From JACMLD01 sp044223995 (lineage in GTDB: Bacteria; Bacteroidota; Bacteroidia; Chitinophagales; Chitinophagaceae): a stretch of DNA of 64,000 nt. Shown here piece by piece: positions 9,263 to 17,440 of this stretch. The stretch is taken from contig JBGALE010000001.1 in NCBI GenBank assembly GCA_044223995.1, positions 806,001-870,000 of the forward strand, read 5' to 3'. How positions within the stretch are numbered: position 1 is the first letter of the stretch; each line of letters starts with the position of its first letter. The notes beneath the pieces were generated by a model that was given only the letters and a program-made list of their open reading frames with translations, was not told where the DNA came from and ran no database searches. The translations under genes and the position numbers were made by a program.

Positions 9263-9288
9263 TGATACTTTCCTAAAAGTGTGTATCA
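9263..9288. promoter_or_regulatory. Candidate HxlR operator (TGATAC-GTATCA)
   Basis: A 6+6 base perfect inverted repeat, TGATAC at 9263-9268 and GTATCA at 9283-9288, in the 125-base gap between the divergent HxlR and NmrA-like genes. Location and symmetry fit a dimeric repressor site; binding is inferred. Confidence 0.35.
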
Positions 9289-9368
9289 CTATTCAGGGTA
9301 AGTATGGTTATTTGAATAACAAATATATCAATTTTGCATTATCAAATTTCAAACACAAAATTTATACA

Positions 9369-10265
9369 ATGAAAACAGTTGTGATAACAGGGGCAACGGG
9401 CAATATTGGAAAAATTGTTGCTACTGAATTATTAGCAGCCGGAAATAAAGTTCGGGTAGTGGCCCGTCATGCAGATAAGTTGCAGGAATTAGTGGCAATA
9501 GGTGCTGAAGCTGCGCCAGGTGATTTAAGAGATGCCTCTTTTCTTAAACAGGCATTTTCAGGTGCTGATGCGGTGTTATGTATAACTCCCGGCGATCCCC
9601 AGTCACCTGACCCAATGAGCGAACTAAAACAGATAGTACAGAATTACATAGATGCGGTTACCACGAATGGGGTAAAGTATGTGATTTTAATGAGCAGTGT
9701 AGGCGCCCATTTGCGCAAAGGAGCCGGTATGGTAGATGGCTCGGGGTATATGGAAGAACGTTTTTCTGAATTACATGATGTGAACGTACTCAATTTACGT
9801 CCTACTTATTTTATGGAAAACATTTTTGCCCAGATAGGTACTATTAAGCAATTCGGGATTGCTGGTTCAACCGTAAAAGCTGATTTAAAATTTCCGGCTG
9901 TTGCAACGAAAGATATAGCAGTCGTTGTTTTAAAACGTTTGTCTGCCCTGAATTTTACGGGCAATATAATTGAATATGTTTTGGGTGAACGTGATATCAG
10001 CTATAATGAAATTACCCCAATAATTGGCCGTGCCATCGGCAAACCGGATTTAAAATATGTTCAATTTCCCTATGAAGGGGCGAAGAATAACATGGTAAGC
10101 TCTGGGTTTTGCTCCCCAGCATTTGCAGACCTGATGAATGGACTTGCGGAGGGTATGAATAATGGAACAGTTTTAAATGCTCATACAAGGACTGCCGAAA
10201 ATACTACACCAACCTCTATTGAGGAATTCGCCAAAACATTTGCTTACGTTTTCAACATGAAATAA
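9369..10265 (+). CDS. NmrA-like NAD(P)-binding oxidoreductase
   Basis: A 298-residue atypical SDR of the NmrA/QorB type. It opens with the Rossmann motif VVITGATGNIGK and lacks the classical YxxxK site; a mid-section LMSSVGAHLRKGAG and PTYFMEN is typical of the QorB/azoreductase-like group that reduces quinones or senses NAD(P)H. The start at 9369 puts the Rossmann motif at the N-terminus; the longer frame from 9279 would cross the intergenic region. It is followed 2 bases later by an SDR gene, so the two form an operon opposite the HxlR gene. A similar HxlR-NmrA pair lies at 18.9-20.3 kb. Confidence 0.85.
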   Translation: MKTVVITGATGNIGKIVATELLAAGNKVRVVARHADKLQELVAIGAEAAPGDLRDASFLKQAFSGADAVLCITPGDPQSPDPMSELKQIVQNYIDAVTTNGVKYVILMSSVGAHLRKGAGMVDGSGYMEERFSELHDVNVLNLRPTYFMENIFAQIGTIKQFGIAGSTVKADLKFPAVATKDIAVVVLKRLSALNFTGNIIEYVLGERDISYNEITPIIGRAIGKPDLKYVQFPYEGAKNNMVSSGFCSPAFADLMNGLAEGMNNGTVLNAHTRTAENTTPTSIEEFAKTFAYVFNMK

Positions 10266-10267
10266 AA

Positions 10268-10996
10268 ATGAAAAATAAAATCATTGTACTTACAGGGGCC
10301 GCAACGGGAATGGGTTTCGCAATAGCCAAAGAGCTGATAGAAAAGAATACCATTATTTCCATCGACCGTAATGCCGAAAAAATTGCAGCATTAAAAACTA
10401 GCTTGCCGAAAATCAACAGCATCCGTGCAGATATTACTGTGGATGAGGAAGTGGATAATGCCTTTAAAACAATAGAACAATCATATGGCAAAATTGAAAT
10501 CTTAATCAATAATGCTGGAAAAGGAGGAGATTTCAATTTCATAAGTATGGATGAGGCAACCCTAAAGCAAAATATGGAAACCGAAATAGCTATAAACTAT
10601 ATGGCTCCGGTAATGCTTACCAAAAAGGCGCTTCCGTTACTTCAAAAGTCAACAGAACCTGTTGTGGTAGTCAGTTCTACCGGACTGGTGTACATGCCAA
10701 TGGCTGCTATTGGAAGTTATTGCGCCTCTAAAGTAGCGGTTCATTTTATTACGATGTCACTGAGGCACCAATTAAAATCTCTAAACATTAAAGTGGTGGA
10801 AGTATTACCACCCAGCGTTGATACCGCATTAAATACAGCAAAAGGTGTAAAGAAAATGAAGCCGGAAACATTTGCTCAAATATTCATAAAAAAACTTTCC
10901 AAAGGTGATGAAGTTATCAATGTAGGGGAGTCGGCAGCATTGGAGAAATTCAGCCAGTTTTTTCCTAAGATGGCGTTTAAAATGCTGAATAAATAA
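10268..10996 (+). CDS. Short-chain dehydrogenase, DltE-like
   Basis: A 242-residue SDR with cofactor motif TGAATGMG (about residues 9-16), NNAG (about 79-82), active-site Ser in VVSSTG and YCASK (about 150-154). The catalytic residues are therefore complete. The C-terminal region with PPSVDTALN resembles the DltE-like branch. It starts 2 bases after the NmrA-like gene, so both should be transcribed together under the divergent HxlR repressor. It ends before a hairpin-plus-T-run terminator. The substrate is unknown. Confidence 0.85.
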   Translation: MKNKIIVLTGAATGMGFAIAKELIEKNTIISIDRNAEKIAALKTSLPKINSIRADITVDEEVDNAFKTIEQSYGKIEILINNAGKGGDFNFISMDEATLKQNMETEIAINYMAPVMLTKKALPLLQKSTEPVVVVSSTGLVYMPMAAIGSYCASKVAVHFITMSLRHQLKSLNIKVVEVLPPSVDTALNTAKGVKKMKPETFAQIFIKKLSKGDEVINVGESAALEKFSQFFPKMAFKMLNK

Positions 10997-11027
10997 TTGA
11001 GGTAGCTCCGGCTACATCGCAGTGTTT

Positions 11028-11069
11028 AAAGCGGCTGCTAGTGCTGCATGAGCATCTTCCGCTTTTTTT
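11028..11069 (+). terminator. Rho-independent terminator
   Basis: AAAGCGG (11028-11034) pairs with CCGCTTT (11059-11065), and the T run extends to 11069. It lies just after the SDR gene and would end the NmrA-SDR operon. A smaller perfect hairpin GTAGC-TCCG-GCTAC precedes it at about 11002-11015. Confidence 0.6.
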
Positions 11070-11230
11070 GGTAAGTTCAATTTACTAAAGTTTTATTTCT
11101 CAAAAATTATTTTACTAAAACTAGCGGAGCAATAAAACTAAAAATTGTACAAATCGGAACTGGCTTAATTATAATTCGGTCAAGTAGTAGTAGCAACTAA
11201 ATTTTATGAAAGCATCATAATCAGTTAAAA

Positions 11231-11614
11231 CTATAATCCAAAATGCCGGCTCCTGTCTTTATTTGCCGGGTTTATGATTGTTTTATTGCAATAGGTTGCT
11301 AATTCAAAATCGGTGATGTTCATTGATAGTATTGAAAGCTCCGGCAATAAAAGATTTAACCGCTCAATAATTATTTTTGACAAATTGGCTTTTTGTTCAG
11401 TAGTTCGTCGCTCCATGATATACGCAAATATGTTAAGAAAGCTGCTTTTCTCATTGCCCAGTTTATAATAAGCAAATGGAGAAATGCGGACTTTGATATC
11501 ATTTGGGGCAAATAGCCCGATGGAATCCGCTTCTGCATAAACAGCTTCCATAATCTCTGCCGGAGATTTCATTGAGAGGACGTTTTCTGAACATTCAATT
11601 ACAAAATGTGGCAT
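11231..11614 (-). CDS. 5-carboxymethyl-2-hydroxymuconate Delta-isomerase family protein
   Basis: A 127-residue protein starting MPHFVIECSENVL, as in the CHMI (HpaF) family, a tautomerase-superfamily group whose catalytic base is the N-terminal proline exposed after Met removal. Length fits the family. In homoprotocatechuate degradation CHMI isomerises a muconate intermediate, but no other hpa genes are visible, so a general tautomerase or dehalogenase-like role is equally possible. The gene stands alone on the minus strand, about 95 bases from the next gene's end. Confidence 0.75.
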   Translation of the reverse strand: MPHFVIECSENVLSMKSPAEIMEAVYAEADSIGLFAPNDIKVRISPFAYYKLGNEKSSFLNIFAYIMERRTTEQKANLSKIIIERLNLLLPELSILSMNITDFELATYCNKTIINPANKDRSRHFGL

Positions 11615-11709
11615 ATTGAGCGGCAGTTTGATGGTGAACTACTTTGATGAAGGGATTATTTTTTGTTTATCAGCATTAGTATTTGTAAACGATATTTTTC
11701 TTACCTAAT

Positions 11710-12396
11710 CTAAACCTGGATATTAAACAATTTCTCTATTTCCCTTTTGCCTTCACCGGTAACAATTAAGACCCTGCTGGTTCTCTGTTTTCGTACCCAG
11801 CCTTTCGTGTGCAGTAATTTTAATAAGGCAGCGCCCAGGCTCCCCGCTATATGCGGTTGCTGTTCTGTCCAGTCAATACATTTCAAGATTAATGGCCTTC
11901 GGTCTTTCTTCAGTTCCTTTGCATCAATCCCTAAATTATTAAACCACTGTTCACCTTTTTTTGTTAGCGTAAATGTTCTGGCTTCATCAACAATTACCTT
12001 TTGCCTGAGTAAAGAGTTTGTAATGGCAACTCCTAATTTTCCTGCAAGATGGTCATAACAACTTCTGGCTGCCTTAATAGCTGGCAATTCGGATGTAGCA
12101 GTAAGGGTGTCTGATTTCTTTACGGACACAAGATTCGCCAATGCTTCCACCGCTGCTGCCACTTCAGGTTTTGCATAACTATAATGCCTGCATTTGCCCT
12201 GTTGCTTTACCTGTAAAATACCTGCTTCTACTAATTTCTTTAAGTGCATACTGGCCGATTGTGGAGTAATGTTGACAGAAATAGCCAGCTCACCGGCACT
12301 GAAAGCCCTGCCGTCAAATAATTCATACAACATTGCGGCACGGGAAGGTTCTCCTATCAAAGAAGCGATTTCCCGAAACTGGGCGGATACATCCAT
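11710..12396 (-). CDS. ArsR-family regulator with C-terminal extension
   Basis: A 228-residue protein with an N-terminal ArsR/SmtB winged helix (about residues 1-85; ITPQSASMHLKKLVEAG is the recognition helix region) and a longer C-terminal domain containing AARSCYDHLAG and a second winged-helix-like segment. No canonical metal-site cysteine pair is seen in helix 3. It is divergent from a secreted alpha/beta hydrolase at 12467 and probably controls it. Proteins with the CYDHLAG motif form a widespread ArsR subgroup with unknown ligands. Confidence 0.8.
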   Translation of the reverse strand: MDVSAQFREIASLIGEPSRAAMLYELFDGRAFSAGELAISVNITPQSASMHLKKLVEAGILQVKQQGKCRHYSYAKPEVAAAVEALANLVSVKKSDTLTATSELPAIKAARSCYDHLAGKLGVAITNSLLRQKVIVDEARTFTLTKKGEQWFNNLGIDAKELKKDRRPLILKCIDWTEQQPHIAGSLGAALLKLLHTKGWVRKQRTSRVLIVTGEGKREIEKLFNIQV

Positions 12397-12402
12397 AGTT
12401 CA

Positions 12403-12460
12403 TTTTAGATTGAAATAAGAATGATTAAAGGTAAGTAATCTTGTGTCTCTAAATCTAAAA
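12403..12460. promoter_or_regulatory. Inverted repeat flanking the hydrolase promoter
   Basis: TTTTAGATT (12403-12411) and AATCTAAAA (12452-12460) are exact 9-base inverted copies in the gap between the divergent ArsR and hydrolase genes. A -7-like TAATCTTG lies between them at 12436-12443. Two ArsR dimers or a loop could cover the promoter; this is inference. Confidence 0.35.
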
Positions 12461-12466
12461 AAAGGC

Positions 12467-13504
12467 ATGATGAATATTTCTAAATTTTCTGTTGTGACAG
12501 TTTGCATTCTGAGTTTCGCAAACAATATTAAGGGTCAAAATGTACATACTACGTCATTAAAAAAGTATAAAGAAGAAGTTGTTTATACAAGTGAATACAA
12601 ACCGGGGCTAAGGCTGGCACTTTATCATGTATGGCCTGCATCAGGCAAAATTGATACAAATAAAATAATCCTGTTTCTGCATGGGGGCGCCGTACCCATC
12701 AGTGGGAATATGGGGTTTAAAATAAATGGTATTTCGTGGATGACGGCAATGGCTGAAAAAGGTTATGATACATGGGGACTTGATTTTGCAGGTTATGGCA
12801 ACTCGGGCAGATTTTCTGAAAGCGATTCATTAAATGAAAATGGAATGCCACAGGGAACAGTAGCTGAGCGAAGCAAGCAAACAAATATTGCCGTTCATTT
12901 CATCAAGGATAAACGGCATGTGAATAGCATTCATTTATTAGGTAATTCCGGTGGCTCAATCGTTGCAGGTCTTTATACCACAGAATTCCCTTCTAATATA
13001 AAAAAACTGGTGCTGCATGGCCCCATTACAAATGAAACCAAAGCGGCTGATACCACAGCAAAACCTGCTGCGTATGATTATGTAAACCCGGCAGAACTGG
13101 TAGATGTTTTTTGCAACTGGAGACCGGCGGGGTATGAACCTGTTATTAATAGAAAATATCTACTGGATTATTTTGTACCTCAATATTTAAACAGCGACCC
13201 TACAAGTGGAGGCCGAAACCCTGCAACGGTAAAAATTCCCGGTGGGGTAACTGCCGATTTAGTTGATATTGCAAAAGGAAAGTTTCCTTATAATCCCGAA
13301 AAGATAACAACCCCCACATTAATAACAAGGGGAGAGTGGGATGCCATTGCAACTGATAAGGGAGGCATGTGGTTGTTTACATCTTTACGGAATGCCCCAT
13401 GCAGGAGATACATTATAATTGGTAATGGAACCCATACTGTTCAACTGGAAAAAGAACGATTCAGGTTGTTTAAAGTGGTAGAGGATTTTTTGGAGGAGAA
13501 ATAA
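12467..13504 (+). CDS. Secreted alpha/beta hydrolase
   Basis: A 345-residue protein with a short signal peptide (MMNISKFSVVTVCILSF...IKGQ). The alpha/beta-hydrolase core shows oxyanion motif HGG (about residue 78), the nucleophile elbow GNSGGS (about 165-170), an acid in RGEWDAIA (about 294) and the catalytic His in GNGTHTVQLE (about 325). The start at 12467 leaves the signal peptide at the N-terminus. Expected activity is ester or amide hydrolysis outside the cytoplasm. Its expression is likely controlled by the ArsR-type protein encoded divergently. Confidence 0.8.
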   Translation: MMNISKFSVVTVCILSFANNIKGQNVHTTSLKKYKEEVVYTSEYKPGLRLALYHVWPASGKIDTNKIILFLHGGAVPISGNMGFKINGISWMTAMAEKGYDTWGLDFAGYGNSGRFSESDSLNENGMPQGTVAERSKQTNIAVHFIKDKRHVNSIHLLGNSGGSIVAGLYTTEFPSNIKKLVLHGPITNETKAADTTAKPAAYDYVNPAELVDVFCNWRPAGYEPVINRKYLLDYFVPQYLNSDPTSGGRNPATVKIPGGVTADLVDIAKGKFPYNPEKITTPTLITRGEWDAIATDKGGMWLFTSLRNAPCRRYIIIGNGTHTVQLEKERFRLFKVVEDFLEEK

Positions 13505-13516
13505 ATTTCGTTGTTG

Positions 13517-13870
13517 TTATTTTTTTATCATTTCTTTTCTGAAATGTATTCCCCATGTGAGCATCTCTGCCAACAGATTTTCCAATGACAACCCAAGCGG
13601 CGTCAATTTATATTCCACGGTTATGGGCATACTGTCATACAATGTTCTTGTTATAATTTTATAGTCTTCCAAAACTTTTAGCTCCTGTGAAAGCATTTTT
13701 GGAGAAATATCTGCAATGTCTCTCTTTATTTCACCAAAACGTTTATTACCGTAAGTCAATGAAATAATGATGGGCACCCGCCACTTGCCTTGTATTATTT
13801 CCAGCGCATCTCTTGTCGCTGTAAGCCTGAACTGGCAGGCATCTTTATTTTTATCAATTTTAGTTGCCAT
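13517..13870 (-). CDS. HxlR-family regulator with N-terminal cysteine
   Basis: A 117-residue HxlR winged-helix protein: IIQGKWRVPIIISLTYGNKR, then DISPKMLSQELKVLE (recognition region) and TVEYKLTPLG (wing). Cys12 precedes the first helix, the place where YodB/HypR-type relatives carry their redox-sensing cysteine. It is divergent from the DUF6069-like membrane protein gene and the small gene after it, so those are its likely targets, with overlapping GGTAA/TTACC half-sites in the gap. Confidence 0.85.
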   Translation of the reverse strand: MATKIDKNKDACQFRLTATRDALEIIQGKWRVPIIISLTYGNKRFGEIKRDIADISPKMLSQELKVLEDYKIITRTLYDSMPITVEYKLTPLGLSLENLLAEMLTWGIHFRKEMIKK

Positions 13871-13894
13871 TGATTAATGCTTTACTTACTTGGA

Positions 13895-13917
13895 GGTAAC
13901 TACTTACCAATAGGTAA
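13895..13917. promoter_or_regulatory. Candidate HxlR operator, overlapping GGTAA/TTACC sites
   Basis: GGTAA (13895-13899), TTACC (13904-13908) and GGTAA (13913-13917) form two overlapping inverted repeats with 4-base spacers, between the divergent HxlR and DUF6069-like genes. Symmetric, evenly spaced half-sites suit HxlR dimers. Confidence 0.45.
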
Positions 13918-13945
13918 CAACTATCTATTGGAAACCAAATTTATG

Positions 13946-13953
13946 TAATTTTG
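13946..13953 (+). promoter_or_regulatory. Promoter -7 box TAATTTTG
   Basis: TAATTTTG matches the Bacteroidota -7 consensus TAnnTTTG exactly and lies 29 bases before the ATG at 13983. A TTG at 13928-13930 is the only -33 candidate, and its spacing (15) is shorter than the usual 19. Confidence 0.5.
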
Positions 13954-13982
13954 GTTTATCAATCACAAAAAATAAAAATCTT

Positions 13983-14381
13983 ATGCTTCAATCATTATTA
14001 ATGCAGGGTTCTCTGGCTGGATGCCTGGCCGCTGCAATCAATATCGTCATTTATTTTATAGCTAAATCTACAGGCGCAATAAACGACAGCGTTTTATTGC
14101 CACCAGGAAAACCATTAAGGCTTTTCCCAATAATACTAAGTTCTTTTTTGCCAGCAATGTTGGCAAGTTTGCTGCTTTATGTTTTAGTGAAAACTGTTGC
14201 CAATCCTATAAATGTATTTGCAATTACCGGGAGCATCTTATTGTTGCTTTCCCTTGGCGGGCCAATTGCCGTAAAAGGTTTACCGGTTCGTGCAAGAATA
14301 GCGCTTGCATTGATGCATATCTTTGCCGGTGTAATAATCATTTTTGTTTTAAGTAAAACAGGCGGTGCAACAGCTTTATAA
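13983..14381 (+). CDS. DUF6069-like four-helix membrane protein
   Basis: A 132-residue protein with four predicted membrane segments (about residues 8-28, 48-70, 74-95 and 104-126) and the SLGGPIAVKGLP loop followed by ALALMHIFAG, the pattern of DUF6069 proteins. These small membrane proteins are common beside HxlR or TetR repressors and have no proven function. It is divergent from a cysteine-bearing HxlR gene and has a good promoter in front. A role in envelope stress or efflux is only a guess. Confidence 0.65.
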   Translation: MLQSLLMQGSLAGCLAAAINIVIYFIAKSTGAINDSVLLPPGKPLRLFPIILSSFLPAMLASLLLYVLVKTVANPINVFAITGSILLLLSLGGPIAVKGLPVRARIALALMHIFAGVIIIFVLSKTGGATAL

Positions 14382-14432
14382 GTTATCCTGGCTTAAATAA
14401 ACAAAATTCATAACGTTCAAAAAACAAGTAAA

Positions 14433-14747
14433 ATGAAAAAAATAATAATTATTGGAAAACTGTTAATCAACATTCCGAAGGCTAGTGAACTATCTGTAAC
14501 AAATGTTCAATTGTTTGCTGCTACAAATTTAGAGGAAGTAAAAAAGGTGTTTGAAAATAACTCCAATCAAATTGACATTGCGATTACAGGGGCTGGCATT
14601 GACCTTGAAAAGCGATTAGAAATAGTTCAGTATATCTTCACCACCAGCAATACAACATCTGTGCATATGAAAGACAGGGCTACTGGCCCGGAAGGCTTCC
14701 TGCCTTTTATTAATAATGTGCTAATAGGAATATTGGGTGAAAAATAG
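14433..14747 (+). CDS. Small soluble protein, unknown function
   Basis: A 104-residue protein that I do not recognise. It has an N-terminal beta strand (KKIIIIGKLL), a helix near residues 33-45, a second strand IDIAITGAGI and a C-terminal helical part, so an alpha/beta fold is likely. It follows the DUF6069-like gene by 51 bases on the same strand, probably as the second gene of the HxlR-controlled unit. No catalytic motif is visible. Confidence 0.5.
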   Translation: MKKIIIIGKLLINIPKASELSVTNVQLFAATNLEEVKKVFENNSNQIDIAITGAGIDLEKRLEIVQYIFTTSNTTSVHMKDRATGPEGFLPFINNVLIGILGEK

Positions 14748-14751
14748 TTTA

Positions 14752-14775
14752 GGCTAAAAAGGGAAGGCTTTAGCC
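14752..14775. repeat. Perfect hairpin after the small protein gene
   Basis: GGCTAAA (14752-14758) and TTTAGCC (14769-14775) form a 7-base stem with a 10-base loop immediately after the stop codon. There is no T run, so it may stabilise the transcript end rather than terminate it. Confidence 0.4.
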
Positions 14776-14876
14776 AGAGTAACTACTTTGACTTAATTTT
14801 TTTTGAAAAATAATATAGCAATGCGGTTCCAATGACTGGGAGATTTCAAAACTCATTTATCAATATACTTAAAAGC

Positions 14877-15724
14877 CTATGTTGGCGGTTCTCTTTCTAG
14901 TCTGCAATTTCGCCACAGGTTAAATTTACAATTGTCGCTGTGATTGCACTTGAGTAATCTGATGCCATTATCACTGCTGTATTAGCAACTTCATTTAGTA
15001 AAGGCATTCTTTTCAGCATTGTCCTTTGTGCAAATTTATTTTCAAATTCTTGTCTTGATATCCCTTCATTTTCTGCATGAATTGTAAAGACTTTCTTGAC
15101 ACCTTTTGAGTCTGGTGAACCAGATGAACGAATACAAATTGCTCTTACGCCATCGCCTCCAAATTCTTTTGCAAGTTGTCTTGTCAAAGCCTCCATTGCA
15201 GCGCAAGCAATTCCAAAACCACCGGTATTAATGTAAGGAAGCTTTGAAGCCTGTGCTGTCAACATTAATATAACACCACTTTTTTGTTCAGACATAATTT
15301 TTGCAGCAGAAATTGCTGTTATAAACTGTGTTTGCATTGCCGCTTGTATCGGTGATATAAAATCTTCAAGTGAAATTTCAGAAAGCGGTTTACCTTGAAT
15401 ATCGTTAATGCTGATAAGATTTATACTTATGTCTATTCTGGAAAATTTTCCTTTTATTAAATTTAGGTGCTCCTCAACTTCTTTGTTTTCCATGGCATTT
15501 AATGCATAGTAATAACAATGTCCACCATTTGAACAGATTTTGTCAGATAAAATCTTTAATTTTTCATTTTCCCTTGCTACAAGAATGACAGTCGCACCTT
15601 CAGATGCAAATTTGATAGAAACAGCAGTTCCAACAGAACCTGTCGCTCCATAAACAACAGCTATTTTATGCTTAAGTGTCATAGAATTTTGATTTCGTTT
15701 TAAAATGGCCGCCAACTACTATAG
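14877..15724 (-). repeat. Cassette-like unit A: matched inverted ends around the degenerate SDR
   Basis: Plus-strand CTATGTTGGCGG at 14877-14888 and CCGCCAACTACTATAG at 15709-15724 are inverted copies (12 shared bases, 4-base insertion). They lie about 9 bases after the stop and about 27 bases before the ATG of the minus-strand SDR gene. The GTTGGCGG core is oriented like the entry end of an integron cassette. The same arrangement with different core bases occurs around five other minus-strand genes. Confidence 0.6.
14897..15682 (-). CDS. Degenerate SDR lacking catalytic Tyr and Lys
   Basis: A 261-residue SDR-fold protein with a normal cofactor motif YGATGSVG (residues 11-18). The NNAG motif is replaced by NLIS (88-91), the active-site YxxxK is FGIAC (Phe156, Cys160), and the SS motif is TAQAS. 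The helix after the active site (AAMEALTRQLAKEFG) is intact, so the alignment is clear. It may bind NAD(P) without classical SDR chemistry. I choose the start at 15682 (MTLKHK); an upstream in-frame ATG at 15715 lies within the inverted repeat. The gene is unit A of the cassette-like family. Confidence 0.75.
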   Translation of the reverse strand: MTLKHKIAVVYGATGSVGTAVSIKFASEGATVILVARENEKLKILSDKICSNGGHCYYYALNAMENKEVEEHLNLIKGKFSRIDISINLISINDIQGKPLSEISLEDFISPIQAAMQTQFITAISAAKIMSEQKSGVILMLTAQASKLPYINTGGFGIACAAMEALTRQLAKEFGGDGVRAICIRSSGSPDSKGVKKVFTIHAENEGISRQEFENKFAQRTMLKRMPLLNEVANTAVIMASDYSSAITATIVNLTCGEIAD

Positions 15725-15775
15725 TTGCGAAACTTAAAGATAAAAATTTTTACAAATACACCCAAAGCCGTCGTA
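15709..15775 (-). promoter_or_regulatory. Leader with promoter and core repeat in front of unit A
   Basis: Read on the minus strand: TTTG (15763-15766), 20 bases, TATCTTTA (15735-15742), 18 bases, then core GTTGGCGG (15709-15716). It aligns along its length with leaders at 23105-23170 and 31488-31552, including the identical 18-base gap between -7 box and core. It should provide the promoter for the SDR gene. Confidence 0.6.
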
Positions 15776-15804
15776 TTTAAGTAAGCCCTATGCATAAAAC
15801 ACTT

Positions 15805-16371
15805 CTACTTTACCATCTTTTTCACCATCTCAATTTTTTTCTGCCGTTGCTTCTCATCCAAATATTTCAGCCTCCCAATCCGTGTTACTTTAACAGGTGA
15901 TATGCCGCAAAATTTCAGCGTTGCTCTTTTCACTGTGTTGATGTCGCTGTTCCTGTATTGCCACCATATCCACCATACAGGTGCATCACAGGTAGTGATA
16001 ACATGCGCCGACCTTCCTTTTAAAAGTTTATCCCAAAAAGGATCTTTCTCATGATATTTATAGGCGAAGCCCGAATACAAAGTTCTGTCCAGAAACCCTT
16101 TAAAAATAGCAGGGACAGAACCCCACCATATTGGATAAAAGATGACCCATTTATTGCACCATAAAATATTTTCCTGTGCCTGTTTTAAATCAGGCTCCAG
16201 TTCCTGTATAACTTTATATCCCTGCCAGAGGATGGGGTCAAAATTTAATTCGCCTAAATTTTGTATCCGCACTTCATGCCCTTTCAATTTTGCCGTATTT
16301 GCATAAGCATCGGCAAGTCTTCCGTTAAATGTATTCTTATCCGGGTGTGCCAAAAGGATATATATTTTCAT
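15805..16371 (-). CDS. NAD(P)H quinone reductase, flavodoxin-2 family
   Basis: A 188-residue flavodoxin-like protein starting MKIYILLAHPDKNTFNG, with YPIWWGSVPAIFKGFLDR (about 80-97) lining the FMN/FAD pocket, as in MdaB/KefF-type quinone reductases. Two-electron reduction of quinones with NAD(P)H is the expected activity. It is the last gene of a minus-strand group with a ketopantoate-reductase-like gene and a TPR-like gene. Quinone reduction fits the HxlR-rich detoxification theme. Confidence 0.8.
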   Translation of the reverse strand: MKIYILLAHPDKNTFNGRLADAYANTAKLKGHEVRIQNLGELNFDPILWQGYKVIQELEPDLKQAQENILWCNKWVIFYPIWWGSVPAIFKGFLDRTLYSGFAYKYHEKDPFWDKLLKGRSAHVITTCDAPVWWIWWQYRNSDINTVKRATLKFCGISPVKVTRIGRLKYLDEKQRQKKIEMVKKMVK

Positions 16372-16484
16372 TGGTTTTTTCTAAAAGTGATTTTATAAAA
16401 ATTGCAGTAATGGCAGTAAAAGCATTTGGATATATAGTCCGGTTTGCAACATTTCATACCTGTTAATCCGAATATACTAAGCGG

Positions 16485-17417
16485 TTAACCTATAAACTCT
16501 GTAAGCAATCTATCCAGCGTTGGTGTTGAAACGGAAGATGAATGAACAATGCCCAATACTTTCTTTGCCAGCAGTTGCATTTCTCCTTTTGCAGCATTGG
16601 CATGGGGAGCAATAGATAATGTTCCTATTTTCCCCTGCATGGCTTTTTTCCAGTATAAAACACAAAACCATTGTGGCATTACAAGAAAAATAGTTTTTAA
16701 GTTTGTGGGCTTTATTGGCATCCCCAAATTTTTGCAGGCTGAAAATCCTTCCCGTATGCTTTGTGCCATTATCCTGACACTGCTTTTATTTTTGCCTAAC
16801 TGAATACTGTCACCATTTTCTTTAGCAATTGCTGCGGACACACAGGACACAAAGACTGCATGTGTTTTCAGCCAGGCCTGCATATTAGTACTAATCTCTG
16901 TTTTAAACCCGGCGTTTTCAAAAAGCTGTTTTATTTCATTTGTTTCATTGGTGATTTTGCCATCAATGTTTCCAATGGTTGTTTCCTGTTGTTTAATTTG
17001 TGCATAGTCAATCCTGTTCTCCTGGTAAGTGCCGCCCACACCGGGAAATCCCAATAAAATATTTTTTTGTGGAAATTCATTTACAAGCTGGCTCTTGTCG
17101 TCAGGATTATTGAGCATAAACATCATAGTAGTGCATGCTGCATTTTGTTTCAAATCAGGTAAAGCATCACCGATTTGGTCAAGGCGAACAGTTACAATAA
17201 TTAAATCATAATAATCGGAAAGGGTTAGTTGTTGCGTTAGCGGCAGATTGCTTATTATTTGCTTACCCGTAATTACTTCTTTAATAATTACTCCATTTTT
17301 CTTTAAGTCTTCGTAACGCTTTCCCCTTGCTAACAATGTAACATTGTTACCGGCAGCAAATAGTTTTGCTGCGTAAATACTGCCAATAACTCCGGCTCCA
17401 TACACAAGGATTTTCAT
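16485..17417 (-). CDS. Ketopantoate reductase family protein
   Basis: A 310-residue protein beginning MKILVYGAGVIGSIYAAKL, the NADP-binding motif of the ApbA/PanE family, followed by TVRLDQ in the middle. The C-terminal helical domain is present (about 180-310) and ends near SSVSTPTLDRLL. PanE reduces 2-dehydropantoate to pantoate for CoA synthesis, but many accessory-region paralogues act on other substrates; an absent pan cluster argues for such a role here. The start at 17417 is preferred over one three codons upstream. Confidence 0.75.
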   Translation of the reverse strand: MKILVYGAGVIGSIYAAKLFAAGNNVTLLARGKRYEDLKKNGVIIKEVITGKQIISNLPLTQQLTLSDYYDLIIVTVRLDQIGDALPDLKQNAACTTMMFMLNNPDDKSQLVNEFPQKNILLGFPGVGGTYQENRIDYAQIKQQETTIGNIDGKITNETNEIKQLFENAGFKTEISTNMQAWLKTHAVFVSCVSAAIAKENGDSIQLGKNKSSVRIMAQSIREGFSACKNLGMPIKPTNLKTIFLVMPQWFCVLYWKKAMQGKIGTLSIAPHANAAKGEMQLLAKKVLGIVHSSSVSTPTLDRLLTEFIG

Positions 17418-17440
17418 GCTTAACAATTTTAGTGAACGTT

